Below are positions 1 through 11,927 of a DNA stretch of 64,000 bases, in pieces. Position 1 is the stretch's first letter; every line of letters begins with the position of its first letter. The position numbers were made by a program, and so were the translations under genes. Where the stretch lies: assembly GCA_033239005.1 (NCBI GenBank), contig BSQZ01000039.1, positions 87,618-151,617 on the forward strand, given 5' to 3'. The DNA comes from Lamellibrachia satsuma. Its lineage: Eukaryota; Annelida; Polychaeta; Sabellida; Siboglinidae. Below the pieces are notes generated by a model. That model had not been told where the DNA came from and did not search any database. It saw nothing but the letters and a program-made list of their open reading frames with translations.

Positions 1-18
1 GATGCAAATTCTTTATAG

Positions 19-24
19 TTTATT
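19..24 (-). promoter_or_regulatory. polyadenylation signal AATAAA
   Basis: The plus strand reads TTTATT here, so the minus strand reads AATAAA, about 125 nt downstream of the stop codon of the exon at 148-279. Cleavage would fall at or just beyond the left window edge. Confidence 0.5.
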
Positions 25-147
25 TAACGTACATATTACGTTGCTGCACAAGTTAACCCATTAATAAAATAAAACAATAAAACGTTGGAAACAATATGCT
101 CTAGTCGTCTATGCAACAGATCACTACTCCTTGAAGGCGCGATACTG

Positions 148-279
148 CTAGACACGTTCGAGCCGTTCCAATACATCGTCATCGATTCCGTCAGTGTTGC
201 CACTGAGCAGGCCATCGTTGTCAGTTTCATCGAAGACGGTCTCGTCGTCCGTGTCTTCAGCTCGCATAATTCGTTCCGC
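148..279 (-). CDS. C-terminal coding exon of an unrecognised host gene
   Basis: Minus-strand exon. A pyrimidine-rich tract ending in TTAG lies directly upstream (284-280), which fits a 3' splice site. The frame opening at 279 runs 43 codons to a TAG at 150-148. The peptide is strongly acidic: it starts AERIMRAEDTDDETVF and ends DDDVLERLERV. A long 3' UTR follows, with a canonical AATAAA near the window edge. Acceptor, acidic open frame, stop and polyA signal in the right order make a terminal exon much more likely than a chance ORF. The upstream exons are not identifiable; they would lie at higher coordinates, possibly beyond the repeats. I do not recognise the family. The acidic tail suggests an intracellular, perhaps nuclear, protein, but that is only inference. 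An alternative overlapping frame on the same strand lacks these signals. Confidence 0.5.
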   Translation of the reverse strand, partial: AERIMRAEDTDDETVFDETDNDGLLSGNTDGIDDDVLERLERV

Positions 280-283
280 CTAA

Positions 284-1834
284 GAAAAAAAAGAGTTAAA
301 CGCCACATAATGATACTGAGAGAGTGAGATTGCATCATTGCGTCGCCTACAGCAAAAGGGAATAAATTCATCAGACCATAAATTAAATGACATTTTAGTG
401 TGAGGACATTCACTCCACAGGGGTAACATAACAACAAGAAACGGGTTGTCGGCGATCTGAAGCCGTGTTCAAGTTAATGACTGCGGCCGTATTTGATATG
501 TGCATTTGACGGTTAGACGTCATGACTAAGTTATATTGTGGCACTGAACTGTTTTTATTTAAATAAGATAATTATTTAAATAAGATTGATAGATACTGCG
601 ATGAAAATTAATTTCCACAAATTTCCATTATTTTATCATCGTTAAGCCAATTTGCGAAACATCTCCCAGACACATAAGCTACAGCTATTACAAACTAAAT
701 AATTGGATACCCAGTTGTGTTTTTGCCATAAATTTGGCAATGTGGCGCCATTACTGAAAGGCCATTGTGGCACTGGACACTTTTTATATTTAGTTTGTTG
801 TATTTAAATTATAACATTATTTAAAAGATTTATAGTAGCTGGAACTAGTTAATGCTATGCTAACTTAATAAATACTATAAGTATAATGTGTTTCAAAACA
901 GAAAAATGTTTACTGAATAAAAATCGAAGGCCAAAATGAGCCCACTCACAAAGATGTCCCATGCCACTCAGTCATTGGCATACATCTCGAACATAGACAA
1001 CCTCCCAACACACATTGCACACTCCCGATGAGCCCACTGACCACACCCACCACATTGCACCCGTCCTTCACCCTTCCTACTGTCCCAATATATCTCTGCA
1101 CAACATAAGAACCTGCATAATTTACTAATTATGGTGCGTAATAGGCTAATGTGCTTTACATATTATTAATACATTTCTTTGTGATTTAAACAGTATGGCT
1201 AAGTATACATATTCACATTATGAAACTATGTAATTAATGTTCATACATTGCAGCAACGCCTACGTCATTAACACATTATCTATGACGTGCACAGCAACTG
1301 CGGCCGCGGGGCCCACCTTGGCTGCTTACAAAGAGTATTGGCCAGATGAAGTTTTGGTTTCAACGCGTGCATTCACTTCAAAATGGACATGCTTATTCAA
1401 CTAAATATATAATTTCCTTATGCATACCCCATTTATGGGAAATAACCGGGAATTTTTTTATATGGCGTTTGTAAACACGCCAAATATATTAAAAAGTACC
1501 AAAATCTCACATTTGTAACTCACGGTTTTCGATTCGCGCCCAATTGACATGTATGACGTTGGTTAGTGTCCCTCTGCGCGTATTTAAGCACTACTACTGT
1601 TTGTTTACCACAGGATAGCTACCATGGTGGGGTCCACTTTGGTCGAGCGGCCCACTTTACCCTCATTTCCCCTATTGGCATAAAGGAGATGTCCGCTTTG
1701 CCACGGCAACTCAGGTCGGCGTCCGTGGCAAAGGCAAAGACGTGAAAGATGGCAGTTATGATACACATATATTGTGTGGTAAATGTTAACCATTTAAACT
1801 GGTCGCTTCAATAGTATCACGCACTAGTCTCACG
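284..1834. other. no gene recognised
   Basis: AT-rich unique-looking DNA. If the exon at 148-279 is real this is probably its upstream intron. Two short related segments occur near 530-600 and 760-835, sharing a GTGGCACTG core and then A/T-rich sequence, suggesting an old degenerate duplication. I found no convincing coding exon. Confidence 0.4.
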
Positions 1835-1995
1835 ATGGCCGATTTGCGCTTAGTAATTTTAGAAAAGTTGCTCACGTATTTCAAAAGGGGCTTAGCAGCA
1901 ACTTATTTTTTTTTAGATCATTAAGGTAGATTAGTTTTTACTGCCGCATGCAATTATACATAAGGAGTGCAAAAACGCGATGCAGCTATGATAAA
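1835..1995 (+). repeat. interspersed repeat, copy A (second copy at 52,826-53,000)
   Basis: About 160 bp clearly homologous to 52,826-53,000, shared from the ATG near 1834 through GAGTGCAAAAACG. Both copies open with ATG and a similar frame: MADLRLVILEKLLTYFKRG here and MSELRLVIICEQLLTYLKRG in the other. The substitutions are largely conservative before the frames diverge and stop. This could be the start of a repeated gene or simply a shared transposon segment. No further coding sequence is visible in either place. Confidence 0.5.
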
Positions 1996-2126
1996 CAAAC
2001 AACGAACACTTTGTAGATGTGCACTGTGATGGATCGAACAGCACGAACTATTTTACCCCAACATTCTATCTTCGCCGGCAACAATGCACCCAGCCGCAGC
2101 TTCACGGCGTCTTGATCACTATTAGC

Positions 2127-2270
2127 CACATAAACACAACAATGGCGTCTGTGTCTGGAATCCTGTAAGACCACAATTGTCAACTGTCCATTAGAAACCG
2201 CAGAATCACGACGTCTATGCTATAGCTATACAAACATAACAATGGCGTCTGTGTCTAGAGTCTTGTATTA
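2127..2270 (+). repeat. short direct duplication
   Basis: Two copies of a segment of about 44 bp centred on AACAATGGCGTCTGTGTCT (2127-2170 and 2226-2270), about 100 bp apart. No gene is recognised between them. Confidence 0.55.
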
Positions 2271-2550
2271 CAGTGTTTGTTTCGCCACAACCCACGTGAT
2301 AAGCCCAAGCTCAGTAATGTATAGTTTGACACTGTTTTTTCTTCTAAAGGCCATAACCTCTGCTGCGTGTGTATATTGCTGTGGGTTCCACGTACAAGAA
2401 AAAGTTCTACTCGGACACACAGAGAGGGGTGTCGTACAACTTCGAAGGTGTTCACTGGACTGATCTTCAAGGCGTTAACAATTATAAACAAAATACATGG
2501 CGTTACACCAAGCTCTGTGTATGTGTTTGTGTGTGGAGTGCGCCCGCGCC

Positions 2551-2563
2551 TGTGTGTGTGCGC

Positions 2564-2619
<56 letters not shown>

Positions 2620-2632
2620 ACGCGCGCGTACG
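2551..2632 (+). repeat. (GT)n microsatellite
   Basis: Alternating GT run with CG-rich edges. Open frames through it encode only Cys-Val repeats and are not genes. Confidence 0.9.
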
Positions 2633-3117
2633 CGACTAACCCTCAACGCAAAGGAACTTCTGAAATATCAGCAGTTGCTCTAGACGAGGGCAAGCATGAA
2701 ATACAGTTGTTTTCGCAATACCGAATATTTGTGTTTCTAATTAGCCATGTTATACGAAATACTCATATTCAGATAATGTAGTAGACTTATTTCCAAAACA
2801 ATACCTTAAACATGATACATGATCAAAGAAACCAATGACTTGGTGATACTGCCACGTTGATAGAGCACAACTGAAGAAATCAACTGGGATGGTCATGTTT
2901 ATGAAATAGCCCGATCTATTAGAAAAACTATTCTGCCATATTTACATCAATCAATGTAACAGATGTTTGATGATTTCCCTTGCATGAAATACAAACTGAC
3001 TCAAAGCCTACGATAGACCCTGTCCAGCTTTTGTGATTGTGATATATTTTTCTAATGACTTCCTAAGGGATGTAAGAAACATAAATAAGAGACACACGTA
3101 CTATGATAAAAAACAGC
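2633..3117. other. no gene recognised
   Basis: Unremarkable AT-rich sequence between the GT microsatellite and the 51-bp minisatellite. No splice-bounded coding segment was seen. Confidence 0.4.
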
Positions 3118-3321
3118 AACTTCGGAGTCTCGCTTCCTGGCTGTATTGTTCTTGCGAAGACTTGGATTAACTTCGGAGTCTCGCTTCCTAGCTGTATTGT
3201 TCTTGCGAAGACTTGGATTAACTTCGGAGTCTCGCTTCCTGGCTGTATTGTTCTTGCGAAGACTTGGATTAACTTCGGAGTCTCGCTTCCTGGCTGTAAT
3301 GTTCTTGCGAAAACCTGGATT
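3118..3321 (+). repeat. 51-bp minisatellite, four copies
   Basis: Four tandem units starting at 3118, 3169, 3220 and 3271. Each begins AACTTCGGAGTCTCGCTTCC and ends CTTGGATT, with only a few substitutions. Because 51 is a multiple of 3, a frame of about 125 codons runs through as a 17-residue repeat. Nothing else suggests coding. Confidence 0.9.
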
Positions 3322-3683
3322 GACGTGTTGTCCCTGACTACGGAGGGTTGCTCCTACTTCCTTCCAGTGTACTCATACCATGAATCCACTGTCCATGCAC
3401 CTATAATACTAAAGTTTACACATTCCCTCTTCTGGTTATGCTGTCTAGTTCAGCTTGTAGTTGTATATCACCATTTTTAACGCTATTCAGAGTATATGAT
3501 CCCACGATTTGTAAAAAAAATTAACCCATATATTTGTATTATTCATATACATTGAATTACTTTTGATTTAGTCAAAATTATTGAATCATAACAATATATC
3601 AAATAACAAAAGCAGTAATATCAAATGGATTACTTTAAAAGGAAATCAACTCATTGGATTAATAAAAATATGTTTATGTATAT
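3322..3683. other. no gene recognised
   Basis: AT-rich spacer between the 51-bp minisatellite and the first block of the 26-bp satellite. Confidence 0.4.
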
Positions 3684-3930
3684 ACGAACTCCTGCGATAC
3701 AAGGAAGCGAGGAACTAATTCGACATCAGCAAGCGAAAAACCCACTAGACATAAGGAAGCCAAAAACCCACTCGACATAAGCAAGCGAGGAACATGACCA
3801 AATGAGGACCACACGAAACAAAAGGACGCGAGGAACGCACGAGAAATGACAAAGCGAGGAAATCACGAGACATGACAAAGCGAGGAACCCACGAAACTCG
3901 AAAAAGCGAGTGATCCAGTGACTATGTATT
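3684..3930 (-). repeat. 26-bp satellite, short degenerate block
   Basis: Degenerate copies of the 26-bp unit (plus strand GCGAGGAACCCACGAGACAT and relatives). The orientation matches the large block at 34.6-36.4 kb and is opposite to the block at 29.6-33.4 kb. It abuts the inverted 35-bp array directly. Confidence 0.8.
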
Positions 3931-4572
3931 CTAACTGTGTACTGTGGGTGCAGTGACTATAAATTGCAGCTGTGTACTGTGAAATGTTTGTACAGTGAAT
4001 ATATATTCTAGTTGTGTACTGCGAGTATAGTGACTATGTATTCTAGCTGTGTACTATGGGTACAGTGACTTTGTATTCTAGCTGTGTACTATGGGTACAG
4101 TGACTATGTATTCTAGTTGTGTACAGTGGGTACAGTGACTATGAACTGTAGCTGAATACTGTGGGAACAGTAAATATGTATTCTACCTGTTTATTGTGGG
4201 TACAGTGTCAATGTATTCTAGCTGTGCGCTGTGAGTACAGTGACTATGTATTCTAGCAGTGTACTATGGGTACAGTGACTATGTATTTTAGTTGTGTACA
4301 GTGGGTACAGTGACTATGAACTGTAGCTGAATACAGTAACCATGTATTCCACTTTTGTAACATGGGTACATTGATTATGTATTCTAGCTGTGTACTGTGG
4401 TTATAGTGATTATGTATTCTAGCCGTGTACTGTGGGTACACTAACTACGTATTCTAGCTGTGTACTATGGGAAGAGTGAATATGTGTTCTAGCTGTGTTC
4501 ACTGGGTACAGTGACAGTGTAATGTAGCAGTGTATTGTGGTTACAGTAATTATGTATTCTAGCTGATTATTT
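3925..4572 (-). repeat. 35-bp minisatellite, reverse-oriented block
   Basis: Tandem 35-bp units reading TACAGTGACTATGTATTCTA and GCTGTGTACTGTGGG on the plus strand, the reverse complement of the main array. The orientation flips near 4573. Units are degenerate (mostly point changes). Confidence 0.9.
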
Positions 4573-7500
4573 TGTGTATAGCTAAAATACATAGTCACTA
4601 TACCTACATTACAGAGTACTCAGCTAAAACTAATTGTCACTGTATCCACAGCAAACACCTAGAATACATATTCAGTGTACGCACAGTACACAGCTAGAAT
4701 ACATAGTCATAATACACAGAGTACACAGCTAAAATACATTGTCGCTCTACCCACACTATACAGCTACAGTTCATACTCACAGCACCCACAGTATACAATT
4801 AAAATACTTAATCACTCAACCCACGATACACATCTAGAATAAATAATCACTGCACACACAGTACAAAGCTAGAATATATATTCCCTGTACCCACAGTACA
4901 CAGCTAGAATACTTTGTCACTGTATCCAGAGAGCACAGCTGCAATACAGTGTCACTATACCAACAGTACACAGTACACAGCTACAATTCATAGTCACTGT
5001 ATCCACAATACACACCTAGAATACATATTCACTATACCCACAGAACAGAGTACACAGCTAAAATTCGTTGTCACTGTATTCACAGTACAGAGCTAGAATA
5101 CATAGTCACTGTATCCACAGTACAAAGCTAGAATACATAGTCACTGTATACAGAGTACACAGCTAGAATACGTAGTCACTGTACTTACAGTAAACAACTA
5201 GGATATATAGACACTGTACCCACAATACACATGTAGCATACAAAGTCATTGTATCCACAGTACACAGCTATAATATTTAATCCCTGTATGCAGAATACAC
5301 AGCTACAGTACATAGTCCTGTACCCATAATTCACAGCAAGAATACATAGTCACTCTATCCAGAGTACATATCTATAACACTTAGTCACACAGGTAGAATA
5401 CATAGTCACATTACCCAGAGAACACGGCTAAAATACATAGTTACTGTAACAACAGTATACTACTACAATTCATAGTCGCTGTACACAAATTACACAACTA
5501 AAATACATAGTCACTCAACCCACAGTACACAGCTAGAATACATAATCACTGTACACACAGAACACAACTAGAATACATATTCACTGTACCCACAGTAAAC
5601 AACTAGAATACATAATTATTTTACCCACAGTACACAGCTAGAATACATATTCACTCTACCCACAGTACTCAGATAGAATGCATAGTCACAGTTTCCACAG
5701 CACAACACAGTTAGAATGCATAGTCACAGTTCCCATGGTACACAGCTAGAATACATAAACACTGTACCCAAAGTTCACAACTATAATACATAGTCACTGT
5801 ACCCACAGCACACAGCTATAATACATATTCACTGTATCCACAGTACACAGTACACATCTACAATTCGTATTCACTGTGTCCAAAGTACACACTTAGAATA
5901 CATAGTCAGTGTACCCATAGTACACAGCTTGAATAAAAAATCATTGAACGCACCGTACACAGGTAGAATGCAATGTCCCAATACCCATAGAACACAGCTT
6001 TAATATATATTCACTGTATGCACAGTACACTGCTACAGTACATAGCCACTATTCCTACAGTATATTGCTAGAAAACGTAGCCACTATACCTACGGTACAC
6101 AGTACACAGCTACAATTCGTAGTCACTCTATCCACAGTGCAGAGCTTGAATACATAGTCACTGTACCCTCAGTACACAGCTAAAATTCATAGTCACTGTA
6201 CCCAACAGCACACAGCTAGAATACATAGTTACTGAACCCACTGTACACAGCTACAATACATATTCACTGTACCCACAGTACACAGCAACATTACATAATA
6301 ATCCATAGTCACTGCACCCACATTACGCAGCCAGAATACACAGTTACTGTGCCCAGGGTACACAGCTAGAATGCATAGTCACTGTACACACACTACATAG
6401 CTAGAATATATAGACACTGGACCCACAGTACAAAGCTAGAATACAAAGTCACTGTACCTAGAGTAAACATTTAGAATACATAGTCAGTGTACTCACAGTA
6501 CACGACTAGAATACATAGTCACTGTGCCCACAGTACAGAGCTAGAATACATAGCCACACTTCCCAGAGTACAACGCTAGAATACATAATCACTGTACCAA
6601 CAGTACACAGCTAGAATACATAGTCACTGTATCCACAATACACTGATAGAATAATTGTCACTGGACCTGCAGAACACAGCTAGAATACATAGCCAGTGTA
6701 CCCACCACAGTACACAACTATAATACATAGACACTGTACCCACAGTAGAGAGCAAGAACACATATACACTAAACCCACAGTACACAGCTAGAATACTTAG
6801 TTATAGTACACACAGTACACAGCTAGAATACATAGTCACTGGACCCACAGTACACAACTAGAATATATAAATATGTACCCACATTACTCAGCTAGCATAC
6901 ATAGTCACTGTACCCACAGTGAACAGCTAGAATATAAAGTCACTGTATCCACAGTACACAGGTAGAATTCACATTTACTGTACACACAGTACACAGCTAC
7001 ATAATATAGTCACTGTACCCACAGTACAAAACTTGAATACATAGTCACTCTTCCCACAGTACACAGCTTGAATACATTGTCACTGTATCCGGAGTATACA
7101 GGTATAATACATATTCACTATATCCACAGTACACAGTACACATATACTATTCGCAGTCACATAATCCACAGTACACACCTAGAATACATAGCCAGTGTAC
7201 CTACAGTACTCAGGTAGAATACATTAACACTGTATGCACAGTACATAGCTAAAATACATAGTCCTTGTACCCACAGGACACAGCTTTAATATATATTCAC
7301 ACTATGCACAGTACACTGCTACAGTACATAGCCACTGTTCCTACAGTACACTGCTAAAATACATAGCAACTAAACCAACAGTAGACAGCTACAATTCGTA
7401 GTCATTCTATCCGCAGCACAGAAATAGATTACATAGTCACTGTACCAACAGTACACAGCTAAAATTCATAGTCACTGTACCCACAGTGCACAGCTAGAAT

Positions 7501-8340
7501 ATAAAATCAACAGTACACAGCGGCACCCAAAGTACACCGCTAGAATACATAGTTTCTCTACCCACACTACACAGCTACAATACATAGTCACTGTACCCAC
7601 AGTACACAGCAAGAATACATAATCACTGTACAAAAAGTTCACAACTGTAATACATAGTCACCGTACCCATAGTCGAGAGTTGCTGTACCCAGATTAACGA
7701 CCTACAATATACAGTCGTTGTACTAACAGTACACAGCTAGAATACGTAATCACTGTACCCACAGTACACAGATGGGATGCATAATTACTGTACCCACAGT
7801 ACACATCTACAGTACAAAGTCCCTGTAGCCAAAGTACACATCTACAAAACATAGTCACTGTATCCAGAGTACACAGCTAAAATACATAGTCGCTGTACCA
7901 AAGTACAGATCTAGAATACATAGTCACTGTATCAAGAGTACACAGCTAAAGTACATATTCACTGTACCAAAAGTACACAGCTACAGTACATAATCACTGT
8001 ACCCACAGAACAAAGCTAGAATACATAGCCACACTACCCAAAGTACACAGATAGAATACATAATCACTGTACCAACAGTACACAGCTAGAATACATAGTC
8101 ACTGTACCCACAGTACACTGCAAGAATACATTGTTACGGGACCAACAGAACACAGCTAGAATACATAGTCAGTGTACCCACAGTACACAACTAGAATACG
8201 TAGTCAATGTACCCACTAGAATACATACTCACTGTGTCCAGAGTACAGAGCTATAGTACATAATCACTGTACCAAAGTACACAGCTAGAATACATAATCA
8301 CTGTTTCCAGAGTAAACAGCTAAAGTACATATTTACTCTA
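4573..8340 (+). repeat. 35-bp minisatellite array, forward
   Basis: Long degenerate array. The unit is CACAGCTAGAATACATAGTC followed by ACTGTACCCACAGTA (35 bp). Some units carry an extra partial CAGTACA. Neighbouring units differ at several positions, so this is an old array. No genes. Interrupted at 8341 by a LINE. Confidence 0.95.
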
Positions 8341-10104
8341 ACAAGATTTAACAAGATTTAACAAGATTGCCATCTCGAACAACAAGTTCCAGTTGGCAAG
8401 TGGACAAGGAAGCCATTGGCTTATCGAGAGTCCAACAATTTTCTCATCTATGTGTAGCCCGCCCTTATTAGATATCTGTCAATTCTATTTTTAAACATAT
8501 TCACACTACTAGCATTAACACAATCGTTTGGCAGTTTGTTCCATTCATTTATCACGCTCTGTGAGAATGAGTACTTTCTCATGTCCAACCTACACTGCTC
8601 CTTAACTAATGCTGCTTTGTGTCCTCTAGTTCTACTGCCTTCTTTAAGTTTGAAGAACATATTCCTATCAACATCCTCATAACCGTTCACTATTTTAAAC
8701 ACTTCTATTTGGTCTCCTCTTAGTCTCCTTTTCTCTAGTGTTGTCAAACCACATTGTAATAAGCAACTTTCGTAACTATGGTCTCTTAATTCTGGAATCA
8801 TCTTAGTTGCTCTTCGTTGTATTCGTTCTAGCTTATCTATGTCTTTTTTACGATATGGCCTCCATGCTTGAATACAATATTCCAAATGTGGTCTAACTAT
8901 TGCAATTAGATGTTTTTCCTTATACGTAATAGTTCTCCTAATTAGGCCTAGAATTTGATTTCCTTTCGAAGCAGCAATCCCACATTGCTCTGAAACTTTC
9001 ATATCAGCATTAAATGTTACTCCTAAATCCTTTTCTTGTGTGGTTCTACCTAGTACAGCATCCCCCATTTTATATTCCTCGTCCATATTCCCATGTCCTA
9101 TGTGTATACATTTACACTTCCCAAAATTAAATAACATTTGCCATTTTTCTGACCATTTAACTAATTTTTCTAGATCATCCTGTAAACTTTGTTTATCTGT
9201 ATCATTAGTAACCTTTCTAAATACATTTGTGTCATCTGCAAATTTGAGTACTTTGCTAGATATGTCATCCTCCAAATCATTTATATATATTAAAAACAGT
9301 ATAGGGCCTAACACTGATCCCTGTGGTACCCCACTCAAAACAGATTTCCAGTTTGAAATCTTACCATCTACTATTACTCTCTGTCTTCTGTGTGTAAGCC
9401 ACTTTTCTATCCAGTTGATTACATCATTGCCTATACCATGGGCTTTTAGTTTAAGTAACAATCTTTGATGTGGCACTTTATCGAAAGCTTTCTGAAAATC
9501 TAAGTAAACAACATCCACTGGTGACCCGTGATCTACCCACTTTGTAATTTCTTCTAAAAAACATAAGAGATTGGTTAGACATGACCTTGCTTTTAGGAAT
9601 CCATGTTGAGATGTATTTATTAATTTATGTTTTATGAGGAATTCCACCATGTGGTCTCTAATTAATGTTTCAAGTAATTTACATACAACTGATGTTAAAC
9701 TCACTGGTCTGTAATTTTCTGGCTTCTTCCTCGATCCCTTCTTAAACAGCGGCGTAATGTTTGCTTCTTTCCATTCTGAAGGAACTATTCCTTCTTCTAG
9801 TGACAAGTTAAATAAGTTTGCAAGTGGTGTACTAATTTGATCAACAATTTCCTTTAGCAGTTTTGGTGGTATCCTATCAACTCCAGGAGATTTATTATCT
9901 TTCATCTTCTTAATTTTCTTTGCTATCATTTCAGGAGTTACAAATAACTTCCCTAAATATTCTGATGTATTGCCCTCAAATTTAGTCAATGGAACTGGAA
10001 GTGAGCTGATATCTTCTGTGGTAAAAACTGAGCTGAAATACTCAATCAGGACCTCTGCCATTTGGAACCCATTTGAAATTATGTTTTTACTGTTGCTTTC
10101 CAGA
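8341..10104 (-). mobile_element. 5'-truncated CR1/Jockey-type LINE
   Basis: Minus-strand non-LTR retrotransposon inserted in the 35-bp array. Array sequence touches both sides: CCAGAGTACACATG at the 5' side near 10,100, and array up to about 8340 at the 3' side. The 3' end is three copies of a 10-bp unit, TAACAAGATT on the plus strand, like the short tandem tails of CR1-type LINEs. The 5' end, including the endonuclease, is missing, the usual result of incomplete reverse transcription. The clade assignment is from overall RT style; I cannot separate CR1, L2 and Jockey by eye. Confidence 0.85.
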
Positions 10105-10112
10105 GTACACAT
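8448..10112 (-). CDS. LINE reverse transcriptase (5'-truncated ORF2)
   Basis: 554 codons with no internal stop. The protein would copy LINE RNA into the nicked target during target-primed reverse transcription. Visible motifs in order: NKSPGVDRIPPKLLK (about 72-86), ITPLFKKGS and NYRPVSLTS (fingers), VVYLDFQKAFDKVPH with the first catalytic Asp (motif A), LSGVPQGSVLGPILF (motif B), LKFADDTNVF with the two catalytic Asp (motif C), then a thumb/C-terminal region ending YLIRAGYT. The N-terminal apurinic endonuclease is absent. The first few residues derive from the junction with the satellite, so the start has no biological meaning. The uninterrupted frame implies a fairly recent insertion. Fragments of the same 3' end recur at 50,848 and 52,175. 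Confidence 0.85.
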   Translation of the reverse strand: MCTLESNSKNIISNGFQMAEVLIEYFSSVFTTEDISSLPVPLTKFEGNTSEYLGKLFVTPEMIAKKIKKMKDNKSPGVDRIPPKLLKEIVDQISTPLANLFNLSLEEGIVPSEWKEANITPLFKKGSRKKPENYRPVSLTSVVCKLLETLIRDHMVEFLIKHKLINTSQHGFLKARSCLTNLLCFLEEITKWVDHGSPVDVVYLDFQKAFDKVPHQRLLLKLKAHGIGNDVINWIEKWLTHRRQRVIVDGKISNWKSVLSGVPQGSVLGPILFLIYINDLEDDISSKVLKFADDTNVFRKVTNDTDKQSLQDDLEKLVKWSEKWQMLFNFGKCKCIHIGHGNMDEEYKMGDAVLGRTTQEKDLGVTFNADMKVSEQCGIAASKGNQILGLIRRTITYKEKHLIAIVRPHLEYCIQAWRPYRKKDIDKLERIQRRATKMIPELRDHSYESCLLQCGLTTLEKRRLRGDQIEVFKIVNGYEDVDRNMFFKLKEGSRTRGHKAALVKEQCRLDMRKYSFSQSVINEWNKLPNDCVNASSVNMFKNRIDRYLIRAGYT

Positions 10113-11927
10113 GAATGCATAGTAACTGTACCCACATTACACAGCTAGAATACATAATCACTGTATCCAAAGTACACAGCTAGAATACATAGTCACTGAA
10201 TCAAAAGTACACATCTACAATTCAGAGTCACTGTACCCACAGTACACGGCTAGAATACATTGTTACTGGACACAGAGTTCACAACTGGAATACATAATCA
10301 CTGTACCCACAGTACACAGCTAGAAGACATAGTCACGGTATCCACAGTACACAGCTAGAATACATAGTCACGGTATCCACAATACACAGCTAGAATCCAT
10401 AGTTTGGGTGCCAAATAGTCGCTGTACCAAAGTACACATCTAGAATACATCTGTACCCACAGTGCACAGTTAGAATAAATTGTACCAACAGTAAACATGT
10501 AGAATACATATTCACCATCCTCCAGTACACGGCTAGAATACATATTCACTAGAACCACAGTACACCGCTAGAATACATTGTCACTGGACCCATATTACAC
10601 AGCTACAGTATATAGCCTCTGTACGCATAGCCAGAATACATAGTCACTGTACTCACAGTACATAGAACACAGTACACAGCTAGAATACATAATCATTGTA
10701 CCAACAGTACACAGCTACAATTCATAGTCACTCTACCCGCAGTACTCAGCTAGCATACATAGTCACTGTACCAACAGTGCACAGCTAGTATACATAGTTA
10801 CTCTATCCACCGTACACATCTACAGTACCTATTCACTGTACCCACAGTACACAGCTAGAATACATAGTCCCTGTATCCAGAGTACACAGCTAAAATACAT
10901 AGTCGCTGTACCAAAGTACACATCTAGAATACATATTCACTGAATCAAGTGTACACAGTTAAAGGACATATTCACTGCACCAATGGTACACAGCTACAAT
11001 ACATAGTCACTGTACCATCAGTACACAGCTAGAATACATAATCACTATACCAACAGTACACAGCTAGAATACATAGTCACTGTACCCACAGTACACAGCT
11101 AGAATATATTTTCACCGGACCCACAGAACACAGCTAGAATACATAGTCAGTGTACCCACAGTACACAACTAGAATACGTAGTCACTGTACCCACAGTAGA
11201 GAGCTAGAATACATAGTCACTAAACCCACAGTACACAGCTAGAATACTTAGTTACAGTACACACAGTACACAGCTAGAATACATAATCACTGTAACCACA
11301 GTACATGGCTAGAATACATAATCACTACAACCACAGTACACCGCTAGAATACATTGTCACTGGACCCATGTTACACAGCTACAGTATATAACCTCTGTAC
11401 CCACAACCAAAATACATAGTCACTGTACCCACAGTACATAGAACACATTACACAGCTAGGATACATAATCATTGTACCAACAGTACACAGCTACATTTCA
11501 TAGTCACTGTACCCAAAGTACTCAGGTAGCATACATAGTCACTGTACCCACATTACACAGCTAGAAAACGCAGTCACTATACACACAGTACTCGGTTAGA
11601 ATATATTGTCACTGTACCCACAGTGCACAGCTAGTATACATAGTTACTCTATCCACAGTACACATATACAGTACATATTCACTGTACCCACAGTACACAG
11701 TTAGAATATATAGTTATTCTACCCACAGTACACATCTACCGTAAATATTCACTGTACCCAGAGTGCACTGCTAGAAAGCGTATTCACTGTACCCACAGTA
11801 CACGGCTAGAATACATAGTCTGTGTACCCACAGTACACAACTATAATACATATTCACGGTATCTACAATACATAGCTAGAATACATAGTCAATGTACACA
11901 CAGTACACAGCTAGAATACATACTTTG
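10105..11927 (+). repeat. 35-bp minisatellite array, forward, between LINE and Polinton
   Basis: Continuation of the forward array with the same unit. It contains one foreign insert of about 13 bp at 10,403-10,415 (TTTGGGTGCCAAA) that resembles the terminus of the Polinton at 11,928. Otherwise only degenerate units. Confidence 0.93.

Noticed and set aside
1605..2183. Minus-strand frames of 62 and 65 codons as upstream exons of the terminal exon at 148-279
   Set aside because: No donor/acceptor pairs in matching phase and no recognisable protein pattern; partly overlapped by an interspersed repeat.
3103..3480. 125-codon frame with a 17-residue repeat
   Set aside because: The repeat is a 51-bp minisatellite, open in more than one phase. 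No start context or domain.
4573..8340. Regularly spaced repeats considered as a CRISPR array
   Set aside because: No unique spacers, since units follow head to tail. The setting is eukaryotic and no cas-like genes are present.
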